Assembly (NCBI GenBank): GCA_965222935.1
Contig: CBDCVA010000002.1
Span: 992,001-1,056,000, forward strand
DNA from: CBDCVA01 sp965222935 [NCBI: Candidatus Latescibacterota bacterium]
GTDB taxonomy: Bacteria; Latescibacterota; CBDCVA01
Direction of reading: 5' to 3'
Length of the DNA stretch: 64,000 bases
The position numbers and the translations under genes are program-made. Positions 11,367 to 19,587 of this stretch are shown here, piece after piece; positions within the stretch are counted from its first letter, which is position 1; every line of letters starts with the position of its first letter. The notes beneath the pieces were generated by a model. It did not search any database and was not told where the DNA came from. It saw nothing but the letters and a program-made list of their open reading frames with translations.

Positions 11367-11395
11367 AGAATAGAAGCCATTAGCTTCACTGTCAA
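11367..11395 (-). promoter_or_regulatory. sigma70-type promoter of the hrcA operon
   Basis: On the minus strand TTGACA (11395-11390) and TATTCT (11372-11367) are separated by exactly 17 nt, about 90 nt upstream of the hrcA start. The spacer contains a small inverted repeat, GAAGC-TAATG-GCTTC. The -35 box overlaps the last codons of the upstream creatininase-family gene, so the operon can be started independently of that gene. Confidence 0.7.
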
Positions 11396-12081
11396 GCACC
11401 CTCGGGAGATAGGACCGTCCTCTGCACCAGCCCGGCCACCCCCTCGACGGCCGCTTCCAAGAGGGCACGGCCTTTCGCCTCCGTCGCCAACTCTGCGTCG
11501 TCGTATTCGAGATCGTCGGCTCGGATGCGCTCCGGCCAAAGGGCCATGCAAAGCGACGTCTCGAACTCGCCGGCATGCCCGGGGCTTCTTCCACCCTCCA
11601 CGTTCTGTTCAACGGCCTCCGGGGGAATCGTGTCCCAGTACGAGGCGAAGTGAACCCTAGCACGAAGCCTATCGCACCAGTACGGGGCGATGGTGCGCAA
11701 AGCCCGATCGTTGCCGCCATGGCCGTTGAGGATGAGAATATTCTTGAGACCGTGGCGGACGAGGCTTTCGCACACGTCGTAGACGGCCGCGAGGAAGGTT
11801 TCCGGCTTGAAGGTCAACGTGCCTTTGTGCATCATCCAGTGCTCACTGATGCCGACGGGCATAGGCGTCGTGACGACCACCTCGGGCCTGAGGCGCTCCG
11901 CGACGAGCTCCGCCACACGCGTAACAGCGGCGGTATCGAAAATCATCGCCAGGTGTTCGTGGTGCTGCTCGGTGCTGCCCACAGGCACGATGGCAGCGCG
12001 CAGGATCCCATCCTCAAGCCGGGACCGGAACTCCTTGCGCGTCAGTTCCCACAGGCGCACCTCATGCTGGTCCGACGTCAT
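11392..12081 (-). CDS. creatininase-family amidohydrolase
   Basis: A 229-residue member of the creatininase/MftE-like family. Visible are the metal-binding segment GSTEQHHEHLAMIFDTA (family form GSxEQHGPHL), a central LNGHGGN motif and GHAGEFETS. Family members hydrolyse cyclic amides or process small precursor peptides; this substrate is unknown. The ATG at 12081 is chosen because GGGAG lies 7 nt upstream; an ATG 24 codons earlier has no support. It has its own promoter-like sequence upstream, and the hrcA promoter lies over its 3' end. Confidence 0.88.
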   Translation of the reverse strand: MTSDQHEVRLWELTRKEFRSRLEDGILRAAIVPVGSTEQHHEHLAMIFDTAAVTRVAELVAERLRPEVVVTTPMPVGISEHWMMHKGTLTFKPETFLAAVYDVCESLVRHGLKNILILNGHGGNDRALRTIAPYWCDRLRARVHFASYWDTIPPEAVEQNVEGGRSPGHAGEFETSLCMALWPERIRADDLEYDDAELATEAKGRALLEAAVEGVAGLVQRTVLSPEGA

Positions 12082-12123
12082 GGCTTCGCTCCCTGAATGG
12101 CGGTATGCGAGGTTCAGTCCCCG

Positions 12124-12153
12124 AAGATACCCAGCCGTGTGCGGCGATGTCAA
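12124..12153 (-). promoter_or_regulatory. sigma70-type promoter of the creatininase-family gene
   Basis: Minus-strand TTGACA (12153-12148) and TATCTT (12129-12124) are separated by 18 nt and lie about 45-70 nt upstream of the chosen ATG. Confidence 0.55.
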
Positions 12154-12409
12154 GACCGCACATACGTCATCCAGTGCCGCGGCTCGAGATCAAGCACATC
12201 GGATGTCGACGTGATGTGACCGTTGACACGGCGCCCGGTTGCGTCCATCCTATCTTTAGCTGTGCCTCTCAAGTTGGGGAAGGTGCCTATCCCCCAATTC
12301 TTTGCCTCGTCACTGGGAGCGTCCTGGAAACGCAAGCTTCGCCGAGTGAAACGGGACGGGACACCGAATCAGGTGCTGGGAGTGGCCTGCTCTCACACAG
12401 AGACTTGTC
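12154..12409. other. divergent intergenic region before the GGDEF-PilZ gene
   Basis: No gene was recognised here. A rightward TTGACA (12223-12228) is present, but the best hexamer 17 nt downstream (CATCCT) is poor. TGTCGACG and CGTTGACA (12204-12228) form an imperfect inverted repeat that overlaps the -35-like box and could be an operator for the rightward gene. Weak evidence. Confidence 0.3.
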
Positions 12410-13639
12410 GTGAATCAACCGCTTGACGCGGCGCAGCCCGTCCGCCAGCAGGTCCTTGGCCTGATCCGTAAAGATCCAGCGTACGAGACGTTGTCCGAAG
12501 GACTTGCCAAGCTGGCCGTCGAAGAGGGAGAGGTCGTTTATGCCCATGCGCTTGAGATCCTGACCGACCTCCAAATGGGTTCGGACGAGGCGCGCATGGC
12601 GTGGGAGCGCATGGTTGCGCATGGCCGAAGCCTGAATGAGGCACTAGGCCGACCCGTGGCGCTGGCGACCGCAGCCCTGGACTATTTCACCAGCGAGGAA
12701 CCCGCCGTAAAGTGTCCGCGATGGAGCGAGCTTGAGAGCTACGAACGCATCGCACATTCAGCGGTGACCGATCCGCTGACAGGCCTATGCAATAACCAAT
12801 ACTTCCGCGATCACGCGCAGGTGGAACTGGAGAAGGCCCGGCGCTACGGTACGCCCTTTTCGATAGGACTCTTCGACCTCGACCACTTCAAGAGCGTCAA
12901 CGATACCTACGGCCATCTCGTGGGGGACGCCGTCCTGATCGAGTTTGCCAGATGTCTACGTCAGGCCTTGCGTGAGGTGGACCTGGCCGCACGTTATGGC
13001 GGCGAGGAGTTCGCCATGCTGCTTCCGAACACGAAGCAGGCTGGAGCCTTCGCTGTCGCTGAGCGGCTTCGGAGACGGACGGAGGAGATGGAGGTACGGA
13101 CGGACGACGATCAAACCGTGCGCGTGACCGTCAGCGGTGGTGTGGCAAGCTACGATGACGCCATCGTTACCGTCGAGGATCTGATTGCGAAAGCCGATAA
13201 AACAACATACGCAGCAAAGGAGAATGGGCGAAACCGAATCCAGATGGACGTCTCGGAGCAACGGGAATTCGTGCGCGTTCCCACATCGGTACAGGTGCGA
13301 TACAGGCCGGTGGAAGCCGACGAGCGGCAAGCGAATCCTGCGTCGAGCGAGAATATCAGTAAAGGCGGTATCTATCTCGTCGCCAGGGAGCCGGTGCTGC
13401 CCAAGACGGTGGTGCGTGTGGAGATCGAACTGCCGGGCGGCTACGGGACTGTGGAGGCTATCGCGCAGGTCGTGCACAACCAGAAATCAGACGGCGGCGG
13501 TTTCGCAATCGGTGTGCGCTTCCTTTCGGTGGAATCGGAGGACCGGACGCGGATCAACCGCTTCGTCTGGGACCAACTCCGGGAGCTTCGCGCCCTGGAC
13601 GCGACCGTGAGAAGGGAAGGGCCGGGAGACGAAACGTGA
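12410..13639 (+). CDS. GGDEF-PilZ protein (diguanylate cyclase with c-di-GMP receptor domain)
   Basis: A 409-residue protein starting with GTG. Residues ~1-110 are helical and unrecognised, probably a signal-input domain. A GGDEF domain follows, starting near HSAVTDPLTGL and including the nucleotide-binding FDLDHFKSVNDTYGH and an intact active site GGEEF at 197-201. An RxxD inhibitory site (REVD) lies five residues before it. The C-terminal ~110 residues are a PilZ domain with the RxxxR-type start REFVRVP and an NISKGG motif. The protein should both make and bind cyclic di-GMP in the cytosol. It sits alone between a divergent gene and a 350-nt gap. Confidence 0.93.
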   Translation: MNQPLDAAQPVRQQVLGLIRKDPAYETLSEGLAKLAVEEGEVVYAHALEILTDLQMGSDEARMAWERMVAHGRSLNEALGRPVALATAALDYFTSEEPAVKCPRWSELESYERIAHSAVTDPLTGLCNNQYFRDHAQVELEKARRYGTPFSIGLFDLDHFKSVNDTYGHLVGDAVLIEFARCLRQALREVDLAARYGGEEFAMLLPNTKQAGAFAVAERLRRRTEEMEVRTDDDQTVRVTVSGGVASYDDAIVTVEDLIAKADKTTYAAKENGRNRIQMDVSEQREFVRVPTSVQVRYRPVEADERQANPASSENISKGGIYLVAREPVLPKTVVRVEIELPGGYGTVEAIAQVVHNQKSDGGGFAIGVRFLSVESEDRTRINRFVWDQLRELRALDATVRREGPGDET

Positions 13640-13991
13640 ACGCGGGCACCACGACCGTCGGGGCCAGCAGAGGAAGAGGCCGTGAGGCGCCACAACAGGC
13701 GGCCCGGCAGCCCTCCGACGGGCTCAGGGTGGCTTGTTGAGTCCCGTTCCGGGCGGGACGTACCCGAGCCCGCATCGGAGCGAGGCGCCGGCAATTCAGG
13801 GATCGCCGACGCCTCAGCGGAGACGTGGAGATGTACACCTACAAGAACTGTAGGGGCGTCATGAAGGCTGTGAGCCAACCTACAGAAACGCCACCGCTTG
13901 ACCCTTAGCGAGCGTGCCACCATATTCCTTCCTGGCAGAGATTGGAGACGTTCATGAGTCGTGTGGTGCTTTCAGAGGAGGTAAGAACGTG
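13640..13991. promoter_or_regulatory. intergenic region: repeat copy 2, small inverted repeats, candidate promoter
   Basis: No gene was recognised. At 13710-13740 is a diverged copy of the dispersed repeat (CCCTCCGACGGGCTCAGGG). CCTACA and TGTAGG at 13838-13854 form a 6-bp hairpin, and CCTACAG recurs at 13879-13885. A rightward promoter candidate is TTGACC (13898-13903), 17 nt, CATATT (13921-13926). AGGAGG at 13976-13981 is the ribosome binding site of the next gene. Confidence 0.45.
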
Positions 13992-15191
13992 ATGCGGCAG
14001 CATTTTGTGAAGTTTGGGGTGATCTTCGGCATGCTCTTGGCCCTTTTGGCGGTGGACCTGGACACGGCCGAGGCCAAGAAGAAAAAGCGCAGACGCCGGA
14101 AGAAGAAGGAGGCGGTGGCCGAAGAGATTCAGAAGGCGTCTTTCACGGCGCAGGATGCCGATAGCCTGCGTAAGGGCAAGATTCACGCAGAGGTCTTCGC
14201 GGACGCCATGGACAAGCGGGAGACCTCCGGACATTTCGACATCTATCGCATCGAGATCGAGTCGCTCGGCCGCGAACGGGAGCGGATCGGCGCGCAGGCG
14301 AGCACGGGCGGGGCGGCGGGCCAAGGGGTGCTCGCGCCGCCGACGTCGGGGCGCAATCCGCACCCGCAAGCCCTGCCTCAACTCATGAGGGCGTTGAACG
14401 AGTATACCAAGATCGAGGCGAAAATGGTGGGCTCGAAGCTCGACCTGATGAGCAACGAACTCTTCGCCGCGCCGTTCATCCTGGCGAACACGGACGCGCC
14501 TTTCACGCTCACCCGCAGGGAAGCGGTGCGGTTGGGCGCGTACTTGCTCAACGGCGGGTTCGTATACTCGGATGACGCGCGCGTCGTCAAGGGCGGCGGC
14601 TCGGACAAGTCGCTGCGGAAGATGTTCGCTGATGCGCTGGAGACGCAGGGCCTGCGCCCCAATCGGCACTGGATGTTCGAGCGCTTGGACAACGACCATC
14701 CCCTCTACCACAGCTATTTCGACTTCAGCGGCCCGCCCTCGGGCTGGGACAATCTGGTGGCCACGACGATGACCACCGAAAGGGAACTGGGCGCTGAAGA
14801 CGAACCGCGCAGCGCCCAGCGCTCGCGCTCGCGCAACGTCATCCCCGTGGAGTACATCGAAGGGGTCGTACACGAGGGGCGGCTTATAGGCATCCACTCG
14901 ATGAAGAACTTCCCCGGGGTCTGGAGCATGACGGGTCAGGGTTTTTCGGGCGAGGAGGGCCGCCAGAGCGGGCTGACAAACGTGGACCGGCAGCGGCAGT
15001 TCGCCATCAACGTCGTGGTCTTCGCGCTGACGCAACCGGGCTCAATCACCGACAAGGTGCGGCGGGAGAAGGCCGAGGAAGCCGAGAAAAAGGAAAGGGA
15101 TGCTGAGCTGGAGCAGATCGAGATCAAGCCCTTTGAAGGCAGCCCGGCTGAGATACCGGCTGAGATAGAGGAGTTAGAGGAGAAGCAGTGA
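13992..15191 (+). CDS. exported DUF4159-like protein with basic tract
   Basis: A 399-residue protein with an N-terminal hydrophobic segment (about residues 8-23) followed at once by a run of 13 Lys/Arg residues, then an Ala/Glu-rich region. Residues ~170-330 look like DUF4159 (TRREAVRLGAYLLNGGF, HPLYHSYFDFSG), a domain of unknown role often found near envelope or MoxR-type gene sets. The C-terminus is a Glu/Lys-rich helix. AGGAGG lies 10 nt before the ATG at 13992; a GTG one codon earlier is equally possible. No function can be assigned. The gene overlaps nothing and is followed after 19 nt by nth, so the two may share a transcript. Confidence 0.7.
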   Translation: MRQHFVKFGVIFGMLLALLAVDLDTAEAKKKKRRRRKKKEAVAEEIQKASFTAQDADSLRKGKIHAEVFADAMDKRETSGHFDIYRIEIESLGRERERIGAQASTGGAAGQGVLAPPTSGRNPHPQALPQLMRALNEYTKIEAKMVGSKLDLMSNELFAAPFILANTDAPFTLTRREAVRLGAYLLNGGFVYSDDARVVKGGGSDKSLRKMFADALETQGLRPNRHWMFERLDNDHPLYHSYFDFSGPPSGWDNLVATTMTTERELGAEDEPRSAQRSRSRNVIPVEYIEGVVHEGRLIGIHSMKNFPGVWSMTGQGFSGEEGRQSGLTNVDRQRQFAINVVVFALTQPGSITDKVRREKAEEAEKKERDAELEQIEIKPFEGSPAEIPAEIEELEEKQ

Positions 15192-15210
15192 TGAGGGCCT
15201 GAGGTCGTTC

Positions 15211-15948
15211 ATGGCTATCACGAGGGCGCAGGACATCCCGCGCGAGCCCGGGCCGCAGCCGCCGACACTACCGGACGAGCCGCTCGGGCCGGAGGGAAAG
15301 GTTGCGTTCTGCGTCGAGGCGCTAGAGAGCGCCTTCGGCGTGCCCAAACCGCGGGCGCGGGGCAACCCTCTGGGCAGCCTGATCCTGACGCTCCTCTCTC
15401 AGAGCACAAACGACCGTAACCGGGACCAGGCGTACCAGACCCTCAAAGAGCGCTTTCCCACTTGGGAGCGAGTCATGGAGGCGTCCACCAAGGCGGTGGC
15501 GGACGCCATTCGTGTCGGGGGCTTGGCGAACCAGAAGAGCGAGCGCCTTCAGGCGATTCTTCGGTGGGTCAAGGGACGCTTCGGGGAGCTTTCCCTCGAC
15601 GCGGTGCACGAGATGTCGAACGAGGACGTTTTCGCGCTTTTGGAGTCCCAGAAGGGCGTGGGGCGCAAGACCGCGTGTTGCGTCCTGATGTTCGCGTGCG
15701 GGCGGGACGTCTTCCCCGTGGATACGCACGTGCACCGGATCGCCCGACGGCTGGGCCTGGTCCCCGAGAAGGCCAGTGCTGACAAGACCTACGACATCAT
15801 CCAGCCCCTCATCGGGGCGGGCAAGTCCTACTCCTTCCACATCAACCTCCTGACGCTCGGGCGGAGCATCTGCAACGCACGCGCGCCCCAGTGCTCGGGC
15901 TGCCCGCTTGAGCCCGTCTGCGAGTACGCAGCGAACCCTTCTTCTTAA
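15211..15948 (+). CDS. nth: endonuclease III (DNA glycosylase/AP lyase)
   Basis: A 245-residue HhH-GPD protein. The helix-hairpin-helix has the catalytic Lys (GVGRKTACCVL) and the catalytic Asp (FPVDTHVHR). The C-terminal iron-sulphur loop has the exact C-x6-C-x2-C-x5-C spacing for a 4Fe-4S cluster. It removes oxidised pyrimidines and nicks abasic sites. The first ~30 residues are Pro-rich and not part of the conserved fold, so the true start could be slightly internal. It lies 19 nt after the DUF4159-like gene. Confidence 0.94.
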   Translation: MAITRAQDIPREPGPQPPTLPDEPLGPEGKVAFCVEALESAFGVPKPRARGNPLGSLILTLLSQSTNDRNRDQAYQTLKERFPTWERVMEASTKAVADAIRVGGLANQKSERLQAILRWVKGRFGELSLDAVHEMSNEDVFALLESQKGVGRKTACCVLMFACGRDVFPVDTHVHRIARRLGLVPEKASADKTYDIIQPLIGAGKSYSFHINLLTLGRSICNARAPQCSGCPLEPVCEYAANPSS

Positions 15949-15967
15949 GTCCGCGCGCGGCGGCGCG

Positions 15968-16028
15968 CCATCCTTCGACAGGTTTAGGGCGGCGATGGGA
16001 ACCGAGGCCCCTGAGCGCCTCGAAGGGA
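15968..16028. repeat. dispersed repeat, copy 3, forming a long hairpin
   Basis: CCATCCTTCGACAGGTTTAGGG at the left and CCCCTGAGCGCCTCGAAGGG at the right are imperfect reverse complements, giving a two-armed palindromic element. It is the same family as the copies at 5102 and 13710. It lies between the convergent nth and cytochrome b genes and could act as a bidirectional stop or a mobile palindromic unit. Confidence 0.6.
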
Positions 16029-16053
16029 TCATTGGCCTAGGGCCTCTTCCGGA

Positions 16054-17451
16054 CTACCAAAGGGTTTGGACGTAACGGGTGAGAGCCGAGATTTCTTCGT
16101 CGCTCCGAAAGACGGGCTGCATCTCCGAGGTAGGGTTGAACTGTCTGGGGTTCTTGATCTGCCGGAAGATACGCTCACCGGAGTGGCGCAAGGCCGCGCC
16201 CCACAGGTCCGGCGCGTCGTAACGCTTACCTCCCGCGCCCCTGAGAGTGTGGCAGTAGAGACACTCCTCCTCCTCGAAGATCTCACGGCCGAGCTGGATC
16301 GAGACGGCGAGCGTGTCAGAGATCGCCTCAGGCGGAGGCGCTGAGGGCGCCTGCGGTGCGCCTTCGACATCCGGTTGGCCCTGTTCGGGCGGAGGCCGGT
16401 CGGCGGCGCCCAGTGCGGTCAAAAGGACGACCAGAGCGGTGACGCAAAACCCGGCGGTGAGGGCGGCCACGCGCTCGCGGGGGAAACGGCTGGGGTTGCG
16501 GTCCAAGAAGGGCAGGAGCGCCAGCAGCGCGACGCCAAGGCCTGGGATCACGATGGTGCCGACGACCTCCAGCGGCCCGGCGAAGTACTTGAGAAGCTGG
16601 AAGAGGCCCAGGAAGTACCAGTCGGGTCGGGGCACGTAATCGGTGTCGGTGGGGTCGGCCACGGCTTCGAGCGGAGCGCCCCAGATGGCGGCGGCGCCGA
16701 TGAGCAAGAGCAAGACCGCGAAAGCGACGAGTGAATCGCGGAAGACTTGGTCGGGGAAGAAGGGCGCGCGCTTGCGATGTGGCGCGTCAGCCACCTCATC
16801 CTCTCGCCAGGAGCCGGAGATGCCCACCCGCCGCTGAAGGAAGAGGTGCACGACGACGAGCGGGAGGATCAAGGCGGGCAGGACGAGGGCGTGGATGGCG
16901 AAAAAACGCGAAAGGGTGAGTGCACCGAGCGTATCACCGCCCTGGAGGACCTTCTGGAGCCAGGGCCCGATGAGGGGCATTGTCCCGACGATGTTGACAC
17001 CGACAACAGTAGCCCAGTATGCCTTCTGATCCCAGGGCAGGAGGTAGCCCGTGAACGCGAAAGCCAGGACCAGCAGGAAGATCCCGACACCGGATAGCCA
17101 GACGAGCTCCCTCGGCGGCTTGTAGGCCCCGTAAACGAAGACGCGGAGGAGATGCAGAACCAGCACCACGACCATAAAGGACGCGCCCCAGTAGTGCAGG
17201 CCGCGCATCCATCGGCCGAAGGCGATTTCCCCCTCAAGATAGGTCAGGCTATCGTGGGCATGGTCGGGCGTGGGGACGTAGTAGAAGGCCAGGAAGACCC
17301 CGGTGACCGCTTGGAGGATGAGCACCAGAAGGAGCACGGAGCCGAGGGTGAAAAGCCAGGTCGCGCTTGGGGGCAAGGGAGCAAAGAGGAAAGCGCGCAG
17401 AGGCCCGGCGATGCGTACGCGTGATTCGATCCACGACCACAGTCTCTCCAT
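16054..17451 (-). CDS. menaquinol-type cytochrome b with fused C-terminal cytochrome c domain
   Basis: A 465-residue fusion. The N-terminal part is a cytochrome b with paired haem-b ligands His86/His100 (13 residues between) and His187/His202 (14 between, as in b6f-type proteins). The Qo-site motif is PDWY (276-279), the form often linked to low-potential quinols. Subunit-IV-like helices follow to about residue 350, then a Pro-rich linker and a mono-haem cytochrome c domain with CLYCH (397-401) and a possible Met ligand in EMQPVF. It would oxidise quinol at the inner membrane and pass electrons to its own periplasmic haem c. It follows the Rieske gene by 3 nt. Confidence 0.93.
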   Translation of the reverse strand: MERLWSWIESRVRIAGPLRAFLFAPLPPSATWLFTLGSVLLLVLILQAVTGVFLAFYYVPTPDHAHDSLTYLEGEIAFGRWMRGLHYWGASFMVVVLVLHLLRVFVYGAYKPPRELVWLSGVGIFLLVLAFAFTGYLLPWDQKAYWATVVGVNIVGTMPLIGPWLQKVLQGGDTLGALTLSRFFAIHALVLPALILPLVVVHLFLQRRVGISGSWREDEVADAPHRKRAPFFPDQVFRDSLVAFAVLLLLIGAAAIWGAPLEAVADPTDTDYVPRPDWYFLGLFQLLKYFAGPLEVVGTIVIPGLGVALLALLPFLDRNPSRFPRERVAALTAGFCVTALVVLLTALGAADRPPPEQGQPDVEGAPQAPSAPPPEAISDTLAVSIQLGREIFEEEECLYCHTLRGAGGKRYDAPDLWGAALRHSGERIFRQIKNPRQFNPTSEMQPVFRSDEEISALTRYVQTLW

Positions 17452-17454
17452 CGG

Positions 17455-17934
17455 CTAAGCCTGCTCGACCAGGAGCATTCCACCCTCGACCCGAGTCGGG
17501 AGCCGGATCAGCGAGTTGGGGGGCGGACCGGCGATGACGACTCCGCTCTCATCGTAGACGCCGCCATGGCAGGGACAGCGGAAGCGGCGGCCTTCGGGGA
17601 CCCAGCGGACGCGGCAGCCGAGGTGGGTGCAGGTCGACGAGTAAACGGTGAAGGTGCCATCGGAGCGACGCATGACGTAGACGAGAGTCTCCACCTCCTG
17701 TTCGAGCCAGCCGTCGCGCTTGGTGTAGCGGACGACAGCCTTGGTCGGCTCGCCGACGCGGTAGTCGCGCAACTTGCCGAGGCTGACCCACTGGCGCTCG
17801 CGCTGACCCAAGGCTGGTGCAACCAGCCCGCCCACGAAGGGCACGGCAATCAAGGCCGCGATGCACGCCTGGATCAGTACGACGCACGCAGCCAGGAACT
17901 TGCGGCGCGGCGTCAAGGGTGGCGTCTCGTTCAT
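17455..17934 (-). CDS. Rieske iron-sulphur protein
   Basis: A 159-residue Rieske protein with an N-terminal twin-Arg-like stretch (TPRRKFLAAC) and one membrane anchor (about 13-42). The 2Fe-2S ligands are present in CTHLGC (102-107) and CPCHG (120-124). It takes electrons from quinol at the cytochrome b Qo site and passes them to the fused cytochrome c domain. It lies between the cytochrome-barrel gene and cytochrome b on the same strand, in the order expected for a bc-type complex operon without a separate cytochrome c1. Confidence 0.95.
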   Translation of the reverse strand: MNETPPLTPRRKFLAACVVLIQACIAALIAVPFVGGLVAPALGQRERQWVSLGKLRDYRVGEPTKAVVRYTKRDGWLEQEVETLVYVMRRSDGTFTVYSSTCTHLGCRVRWVPEGRRFRCPCHGGVYDESGVVIAGPPPNSLIRLPTRVEGGMLLVEQA

Positions 17935-17995
17935 AGCACAGGACTTGACGAGGCCGGTCGAATCGAGGTTCCGAAGATTTCGGCTGAGTCAGCGT

Positions 17996-19216
17996 TTAGA
18001 AGTAGACATGCAGGACCGACAGCAGGTCGTTGTTAGGCGCAGCGCGAGGACCGTCCTCATCGCGTATCCGGAAGAGGAGTTGGACGGAAGTGTTCTGCAC
18101 CACGTCGTGCTTGATCTCGAAGGTCATCCAGCGCTCGCTGTCGTCCTTGACGTCGGTGTCGGGATCGAAAAAGTCGTACTGCGCGGATAGACGCACGCGC
18201 GGGGTGACGTCGTAGGATACGCGATGGTAGGAGCCTCCCGAATCCACGTCGCGTCGCGGGGTGAGCTGGCCCTGGATGTCGCGCGTTCGCAGCTTGTCGA
18301 AGCCCAGGACGCCCAGGCCCTGATAGAGCCAGCTCCGGTAGGCGAAGGTGCCGAAGACCCCCCCACGGCGGTGACGTGCGGCGCGTGCGGCGTCGGTATC
18401 CAGGAAGAAGGTCCCGCCGACGCGCAAAGGCCCGTAACGGATCCCGACATTGCCGCTGGCGCCCGGCTCCTTGTTGTTCCGGAATTCAGCGACCGGAGGC
18501 TGAACGGGATTGCGAAAGCCGCCGGTGAAGAGGGCTAGGTCGTAGAACAGGACGGAATGGGCTCCACCGATCTCCAGACCGGTGTCTCGCTTGTTGGAGC
18601 CGACGTTATAAGCGGCCAGCACCAGGGTGTTGTGGTCGCGAAGCTTGATGCCGAAGGGAATCTCCAGGAGCCCCACCTTGACGAACAACTCGTCCCCTTC
18701 CCCGTACGGGTGACGGAAGAGGGCATAGAGGTCGCGCGTGCGGCCCAGATCGTTGGAGTATACGGCCGAGATGCGGTCGCTGATCCTGGCATGGACCTGA
18801 AGCTCGCCCTGCATCACCAGGAGCTTGCCATCGGGCGCACGCGCAGGCGGCTGAAGCGAGCCGGGCTCGATGGTGGCGTGACAGGCCGTGCAGTCGCGGC
18901 CCTGGACGGCACGGGAGCTGTCGTCGCCTTCGCTAGTCGAGAAGGCCATGCGAAGGTCGCCGGAAAACTGGAAGGCCATTCCGCCGATCTCCGCCAGGCC
19001 GGCCTGCATGATGGCCGCCTCGTCGAAGCCCTCGAAGGAATAGCCGTGCTCCTCGTACCAGTTACCGCGAGGGTTGCGCGGCCCGCCGCCCGCTGGATCG
19101 ATGTGGCAGTACGCGCACTCTTTCGCCTCGCGCGCGGCGAAGGTGGGCATCGCCATAGAGAAACCGGCGTGCCCAAGAATAGTCAGGAAGGCGATAAGCG
19201 AGGTCTGGCGGTGCAT
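17996..19216 (-). CDS. dihaem c-type cytochrome fused to a probable outer-membrane beta-barrel
   Basis: A 406-residue exported protein. A signal peptide covers about residues 1-28. Two haem-c motifs follow, CAYCH at 34-38 and CTACH at 109-113. From about residue 130 to the end the sequence is an alternating aromatic/polar beta pattern, short turns with Gly/Asn/Asp, and a terminal Tyr-Phe, as in outer-membrane barrels. The simplest reading is a porin-like barrel with a periplasmic haem module. It is the first gene of the operon with Rieske and cytochrome b, so it may take electrons from the quinol-oxidising complex, possibly to or across the outer membrane. That role is inference; a soluble enzyme cannot be excluded. 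Confidence 0.75.
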   Translation of the reverse strand: MHRQTSLIAFLTILGHAGFSMAMPTFAAREAKECAYCHIDPAGGGPRNPRGNWYEEHGYSFEGFDEAAIMQAGLAEIGGMAFQFSGDLRMAFSTSEGDDSSRAVQGRDCTACHATIEPGSLQPPARAPDGKLLVMQGELQVHARISDRISAVYSNDLGRTRDLYALFRHPYGEGDELFVKVGLLEIPFGIKLRDHNTLVLAAYNVGSNKRDTGLEIGGAHSVLFYDLALFTGGFRNPVQPPVAEFRNNKEPGASGNVGIRYGPLRVGGTFFLDTDAARAARHRRGGVFGTFAYRSWLYQGLGVLGFDKLRTRDIQGQLTPRRDVDSGGSYHRVSYDVTPRVRLSAQYDFFDPDTDVKDDSERWMTFEIKHDVVQNTSVQLLFRIRDEDGPRAAPNNDLLSVLHVYF

Positions 19217-19266
19217 CGTGATTCAGGCGCGGCGTTTGAGCGCTCCAGAGGTTACAATCATACGCC

Positions 19267-19295
19267 AGTTTACCGAGCCCCCGACGCCTTGTCAA
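19267..19295 (-). promoter_or_regulatory. sigma70-type promoter of the respiratory operon
   Basis: Minus-strand TTGACA (19295-19290) and TAAACT (19272-19267) are spaced by exactly 17 nt, about 50-80 nt upstream of the cytochrome-barrel start codon. Confidence 0.65.
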
Positions 19296-19410
19296 GCCGC
19301 AGCGATGTGGATGTGCGACTGAGGTCACACTCTGCGCCTTCGTCGCAAACCTTCCTGCATCCCGGCGGAGATTTTCATATCCATGCCTCTCCTCGTTGCT
19401 CCCTTACAGG

Positions 19411-19490
19411 ATCGGATGAGCCCCGCCTTGACTTTCCGAGCTCACTCCGCTATACAGGGCCCTGATCGGACGTATCGGATGAGCCCCGCC
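19411..19490 (+). promoter_or_regulatory. promoter bracketed by 17-bp direct repeats
   Basis: TTGACT (19428-19433), 17 nt, TATACA (19451-19456) form a good rightward promoter. The 17-bp sequence ATCGGATGAGCCCCGCC occurs exactly twice: at 19411-19427, touching the -35 box, and at 19474-19490, just past the expected start of transcription. This is the arrangement of paired operator sites for a regulator. It drives the Gfo/Idh operon starting at 19588. The rest of the 19217-19587 gap holds no gene. Confidence 0.6.
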
Positions 19491-19587
19491 GCAGGAAAGA
19501 CGCTACGACCGGAGTCGGGAAGCGCCAGCCTCCCTGGGGTAACGCTTGACGTGACCGCGGCCGCGAAATACCGAGTGAGCTTACGCC

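Noticed and set aside
11276-11400. Search for a CIRCE element before hrcA
   Set aside because: No TTAGCACTC-N9-GAGTGCTAA-like sequence was seen here or before dnaK.
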